Source: Aestuariimicrobium sp. p3-SID1156
GTDB lineage: Bacteria > Actinomycetota > Actinomycetes > Propionibacteriales > Propionibacteriaceae
Assembly (NCBI RefSeq): GCF_025144225.1
Contig: NZ_JALXXB010000001.1
Coordinates: forward strand, 124,001-188,000
Direction of reading: 5' to 3'
Length of the DNA: 64,000 nucleotides
Positions 60,818 through 64,000 of the stretch are shown here, piece by piece. The notes under the pieces are model-generated. The model searched no databases, was not told where the DNA came from, and saw nothing but the letters and a program-made list of their open reading frames with translations. Each line of letters opens with the position of its first letter. Position 1 is the stretch's first letter. Made by a program: the position numbers and the translations under genes.

Positions 60818-62146
60818 TCAAGTTGCCTCGCCGGTCCCTTCGCGGCTGCGCCGCAGCCAGACCGCGATCCCGGCGAACAGGGCTCCGAGGGCAAGGAACG
60901 GAATTCCGTACCTCCACACCTCCGCCTCGACCTGGGTAACCAGCAGCAGGCAGGAGGCCAGCCCAAGCACCGGCAGCACGACGGGCACCCGGAAGTGCTC
61001 GTGGTCAGCCGTCTCCCGGCGAAGCACCAGCACACTGAGATTGACCGCCGAGAAGACCACCAGCAACAACAACACCATCGTGCTGGCCAACACCTCGATG
61101 GTGCCGGTGAGAGCCAGCAGCATGGACAGCAGGGTGGTCGCGATGATGGCCACCCACGGGGTGCGGCGTCCAGGCAGGATGCGACTCAGGGCGCCGGGTA
61201 GAAGACCATCCTTGGCCATGCCATAGGCCAGCCGGGAGGACATGATGCCGGTCAGCAGTGCTCCATTGGCCACCGCCACCAGCGCGATGACGCTGAACAC
61301 GACCGGCGGGATGAAGCCTGCCTTCTCGACCACCTGCAGCAACGGCGCCGAGGACTCCGCCAGCTCGGCAGTCGGTACCGTAGCCGAAGCCACGACCCCG
61401 ACCAGGGCATAGACCACACCGGCCACCAGCAGCGCCCCGAACAAGGCCCGGGGATAGGAGCGCGCCGGGTTCTTGGTCTCTTCGGCCACGTTGACGCTGG
61501 TCTCGAACCCGACGTAGGAATAGAAGGCCAGCACACTGCCCGCCAGCACCGCCGCGACAGGCCCTTTGTCGGGGGTGCCCAGCTCGGTGAGCCGTCCGAA
61601 GTCGACCTGGTCACCGCCACGGCCCATCACCACGAAGCCGAGCAGGATCACCAGCAGCAGACCGCCGACCTCAATGATCGTGGCGACGCGGTTGACGCCC
61701 ATCGATTCAGAGATCCCGCGCGTGTTGAGCGCTGCCAGGAGGGCCAGGAATATTACCACCACCACCATGGTGGGCAGGGTCACGAACTGGGACAGGTAGT
61801 CGCCGGCAAAACCCAATGCGAGGGCCCCCACCGACACGATGCCGGCGGCCAGCATGCAAAAGCCCACCAGGAAGCCGAAAAAGGGGCCGAAGGCCCGGGT
61901 GGCGTAGTGGGAAGACCCGCCTGCGCGGGGATACTTGGTGGCCAACTCCGCGTATGAGCCCGCGGTCAGCAGGGCCAGCAGCAGGGCGGCGACCAGCGGC
62001 ACCCACACCGCGCCACCGGTGATCCCGGCGATGCGTCCGGCGAGAACGTAGACCCCGGCACCGAGCACATCACCGAGGATGAAGAAGAACAGCCCTGTCG
62101 TGGTCACCGACCGACGCAGGCTGGTCGGTGGATCTGTCACAGTCAT
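60818..62146 (-). CDS. APC-family amino acid permease
   Basis: 442 residues, about 12 helices. Helix 1 has the unwound G-A-G-V-Y motif (L-G-A-G-V-Y-V-L-A-G), helix 6 F-Y-S-Y-V-G-F-E-T is typical of the APA/cationic amino acid subfamily, and E-E-T-K-N-P follows it. GGGAGAAGAC precedes ATG 62146. Substrate unknown. Confidence 0.9.
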   Translation of the reverse strand: MTVTDPPTSLRRSVTTTGLFFFILGDVLGAGVYVLAGRIAGITGGAVWVPLVAALLLALLTAGSYAELATKYPRAGGSSHYATRAFGPFFGFLVGFCMLAAGIVSVGALALGFAGDYLSQFVTLPTMVVVVIFLALLAALNTRGISESMGVNRVATIIEVGGLLLVILLGFVVMGRGGDQVDFGRLTELGTPDKGPVAAVLAGSVLAFYSYVGFETSVNVAEETKNPARSYPRALFGALLVAGVVYALVGVVASATVPTAELAESSAPLLQVVEKAGFIPPVVFSVIALVAVANGALLTGIMSSRLAYGMAKDGLLPGALSRILPGRRTPWVAIIATTLLSMLLALTGTIEVLASTMVLLLLVVFSAVNLSVLVLRRETADHEHFRVPVVLPVLGLASCLLLVTQVEAEVWRYGIPFLALGALFAGIAVWLRRSREGTGEAT

Positions 62147-62485
62147 GTCTTCTCCCGCATCCTTTGTCAGCCGAGCCGCACCTCCAGGGAAGGCGGAATT
62201 GTCGCTGACGCTACAGAGGCAGCGCACGTGCGGCAGCGGCACTATCCGGTTCCATCCCAAAGGGTGGCCGGACTGGCTGGGGAAGGTGATCGCCGCCCGG
62301 GCTTGATCGGGGTCCACTAGCTTGGGCTGGGCGGGGAATGACCGAGACCCACCAGCGGCTGGGCGGCGCCGAGCCGTCCGAATGGAGTACATCGCGATGT
62401 CTGGGAAGCGTGGCACGGCCAGACGGACCACCCCCGGGGCATCCCCACGTCGCCATCGCCGCATCCCACCAGGAGGAACGACACC
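62147..62485. other. Divergent intergenic region with a 12-bp palindrome
   Basis: 339 bp between the permease and the SRPBCC gene. It holds no convincing ORF. ACATCGCGATGT at 62389-62400 is a perfect 12-bp palindrome and a candidate regulator site, 85 bp before the SRPBCC start. AGGAGGAACGACACC at the right end is the SRPBCC SD. Confidence 0.5.
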
Positions 62486-62932
62486 ATGAGCACCACCCGT
62501 CGCGAAGTCAAGGCCCCACCCGAAGAGGTGTGGAGCGTCCTGTCCGATGGATGGCTCTACGCGATCTGGGTCGTGGGGGCCGCGCGCATGCGCAACGTCG
62601 ATGACCACTGGCCCGCCGTCGGGGCGCGGCTGCACCACTCGGTCGGCGTCTGGCCCGCCCTGATCGACGACGACACCGAGGTGCTCGAGGTCGACCCCGG
62701 GCGCCGACTCAAACTGCGCGGCCGCGGCTGGCCGGCCGGTGAGGCCGCCATCATCATCACCCTCACGCCCTCGGCAAGGGGCACGGTCGTGGAGATCGAG
62801 GAGGATGCCGTCAAGGGCCCCGGCCTGCTGGTCCCGAAGCTGGTGCGCACCGGCATGCTTCACTGGCGCAACACCGAGACCTTGCGCAGACTGGGCAACA
62901 TCGTGGAGAACAGGAAGCATCGTGGCGCCTGA
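62486..62932 (+). CDS. SRPBCC family protein
   Basis: 148-residue START/Bet v1-like fold: A-P-P-E-E-V-W-S-V-L-S-D at the first helix, then strands W-V-V-G-A-A-R-M and E-V-L-E-V-D-P-G-R-R-L-K, and a long C-terminal helix ending L-R-R-L-G. Such proteins bind hydrophobic ligands. It overlaps the next gene, a CrtI-like oxidoreductase, so both may act on one lipid or isoprenoid substrate. Confidence 0.85.
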   Translation: MSTTRREVKAPPEEVWSVLSDGWLYAIWVVGAARMRNVDDHWPAVGARLHHSVGVWPALIDDDTEVLEVDPGRRLKLRGRGWPAGEAAIIITLTPSARGTVVEIEEDAVKGPGLLVPKLVRTGMLHWRNTETLRRLGNIVENRKHRGA

Positions 62933-64000
62933 CGCAGTCATCATTGGGGCCGGCCCCAACGGCCTGGTCGCCGCCAACGCCCTGGTCGACGCCGGCTGGT
63001 CAGTAGTAGTGCTCGAGGAACAACCCGCCGTCGGCGGCGCGGTGCGCAGCGACCGGTCCGTGCATGCCGACTACATCCACGACACCTTCAGTACCTTCTA
63101 CCCCTTGGCTGCCGCCTCCAGCACCATCCAGGGTTTCCGCCTGGAGGACCACGGGTTGCGGTGGGTCCACGCAGACGCCGTCCTGGGCCATCCGCAGGGT
63201 GACGGCACGTGGGCGATCCTGCATCGGGACCGCAACGTGACCGCCGCCTTGTTGGAAGAGCAGACCCCCGGTGACGGGGAGGCCTGGCTTGCCCTGTGCG
63301 CCGAGTGGGACCGCATTGGGGACGCGCTCATCGGCGCCCTGCTCTCCCCCTTCCCGCCGCTGCGCCACGGCCTGCGGGCCCTGCTCACCCTGCCTTCGGT
63401 CGGCGGGCTGGACTTCGTGCGCACCGCCGTGGCCCCCGCCACCGATCTGGTACGCACGCGGTTTCGAGGGGATGCCGCCCGCCTGCTGCTCGCCGGCAAC
63501 GCGGGCCACGCCGACATCCCGCTGGACGGGTCGGGTTCCGGCTTCATGGGGCTGTTCATGTGCATGCTGGGCCAGACCGTCGGGTTCCCGGTACCCGAAG
63601 GTGGAGCCGGCGCGCTCACCCAGGCCCTGGCCTCCCGATTGACCTCGCGGGGAGGCGAGATTCGCTGCCACAGCCGGGTCGACCGCATCCTGACCACTTC
63701 CGGGCGGGCCGTCGGCGTCCAGCTTGCCGACGGTGAACGGGTAGCAGCCGGGCGCGCTGTGGTCGCCGACGTGATCGCGTCCAAGCTGTACGGCGGGCTC
63801 GTGCCCGAGGACGAACTGCCCGCCCGAGTGGTCCGAGCGATGCGCGGCTTCACCCTGGACGCCGCGACCATCAAGGTCGACTGGGCCCTGGACCGGCGGG
63901 TGCCCTGGCGGCAGCCCCCGCCCCATGACCCCGGCACGGTGCACATCGCCGACTCCTTCAGCCAGATGTCGGAAGCCCTCAGCCAGGTTGCCGCCGGGGC
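62922..64000 (+). CDS. FAD-dependent phytoene desaturase-like oxidoreductase (3' end beyond window)
   Basis: About 359 residues are visible. The FAD fold reads V-I-I-G-A-G-P-N-G-L-V-A-A-N and E-E-Q-P-A-V-G-G-A-V-R; D-G-S-G-S-G-F-M-G-L and P-E-G-G-A-G-A-L-T-Q-A-L are typical of the CrtI-related NAD(P)/FAD family (retinol saturase/PYROXD2-like). GTG 62922 has AGGAAG and lies inside the SRPBCC gene. It is not a second crt gene by context. The stop is outside the window. Confidence 0.85.
   Translation, partial: MAPDAVIIGAGPNGLVAANALVDAGWSVVVLEEQPAVGGAVRSDRSVHADYIHDTFSTFYPLAAASSTIQGFRLEDHGLRWVHADAVLGHPQGDGTWAILHRDRNVTAALLEEQTPGDGEAWLALCAEWDRIGDALIGALLSPFPPLRHGLRALLTLPSVGGLDFVRTAVAPATDLVRTRFRGDAARLLLAGNAGHADIPLDGSGSGFMGLFMCMLGQTVGFPVPEGGAGALTQALASRLTSRGGEIRCHSRVDRILTTSGRAVGVQLADGERVAAGRAVVADVIASKLYGGLVPEDELPARVVRAMRGFTLDAATIKVDWALDRRVPWRQPPPHDPGTVHIADSFSQMSEALSQVAAG

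Overview
The window is 64 kb of high-GC DNA with tightly packed, often 1-4 bp overlapping genes, many GTG starts, weak or absent Shine-Dalgarno sequences on some first genes, and actinobacterial families throughout (DUF6049, a MurJ-locus pseudokinase, DLW-39-like small protein, coproporphyrin-dependent heme genes, CrtU-type carotenoid aromatase). This points to a member of the Actinomycetota. The heme cluster and overall content fit the Propionibacteriaceae best, but that family call is an inference and I cannot name a genus.

Layout. 1-6.2 kb: a minus-strand run of SURF1 (cut by the edge), a D-Ala-D-Ala ligase, an aminotransferase, a membrane protein, a GNAT protein, a single-pass protein, trxA and trxB. 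6.3-7.3 kb: an LppM-like membrane protein with a 100-residue Q/G/P/Y tail. 7.3-16.1 kb: a complete plus-strand aromatic carotenoid (isorenieratene-type) cluster: crtU, a MarR-IPP isomerase fusion, crtE, crtI, crtB, crtY and a methyltransferase-cytochrome P450 fusion. 16.1-18.8 kb: a SorC-type regulator divergent from glpK. 18.8-24.7 kb: the conserved pcnA-DUF6049-pseudokinase block, but without murJ. 24.7-28.2 kb: RidA, a cysteine synthase-like PLP enzyme, an MFS transporter and a small protein. 28.3-34.4 kb: a sigma-like regulator, and a histidine kinase/response regulator/MacB-like ABC transporter operon. 34.5-37.5 kb: a large uncharacterised protein, a DLW-39-like peptide and galE.

37.6-46.2 kb is a copper-resistance region bounded by gene wreckage. 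It starts with a response-regulator stump fused head-on to a start-less ABC-2 permease. It then carries an intact two-component system with CueP and DUF305 lipoproteins, a CsoR-type operator, a CopZ-like chaperone and a His-rich CPH-type P1B ATPase. It ends with a doubly deleted two-component system and a broken FBP-domain gene.

46.2-51.4 kb: metY, an MscS channel, modABC and a TetR stump. 51.4-60.8 kb: hemL-B-C-H-Q-Y-E on the minus strand, divergent from hemA plus a rhodanese; together these encode a coproporphyrin-dependent heme pathway lacking only hemD. 60.8-64 kb: an amino-acid permease, an SRPBCC protein and a CrtI-like oxidoreductase cut by the right edge.

The strongest candidates for something new are the two fusion proteins in the carotenoid operon: a regulator welded to the pathway's entry enzyme, and a methyltransferase welded to a P450 with two non-canonical signature motifs.
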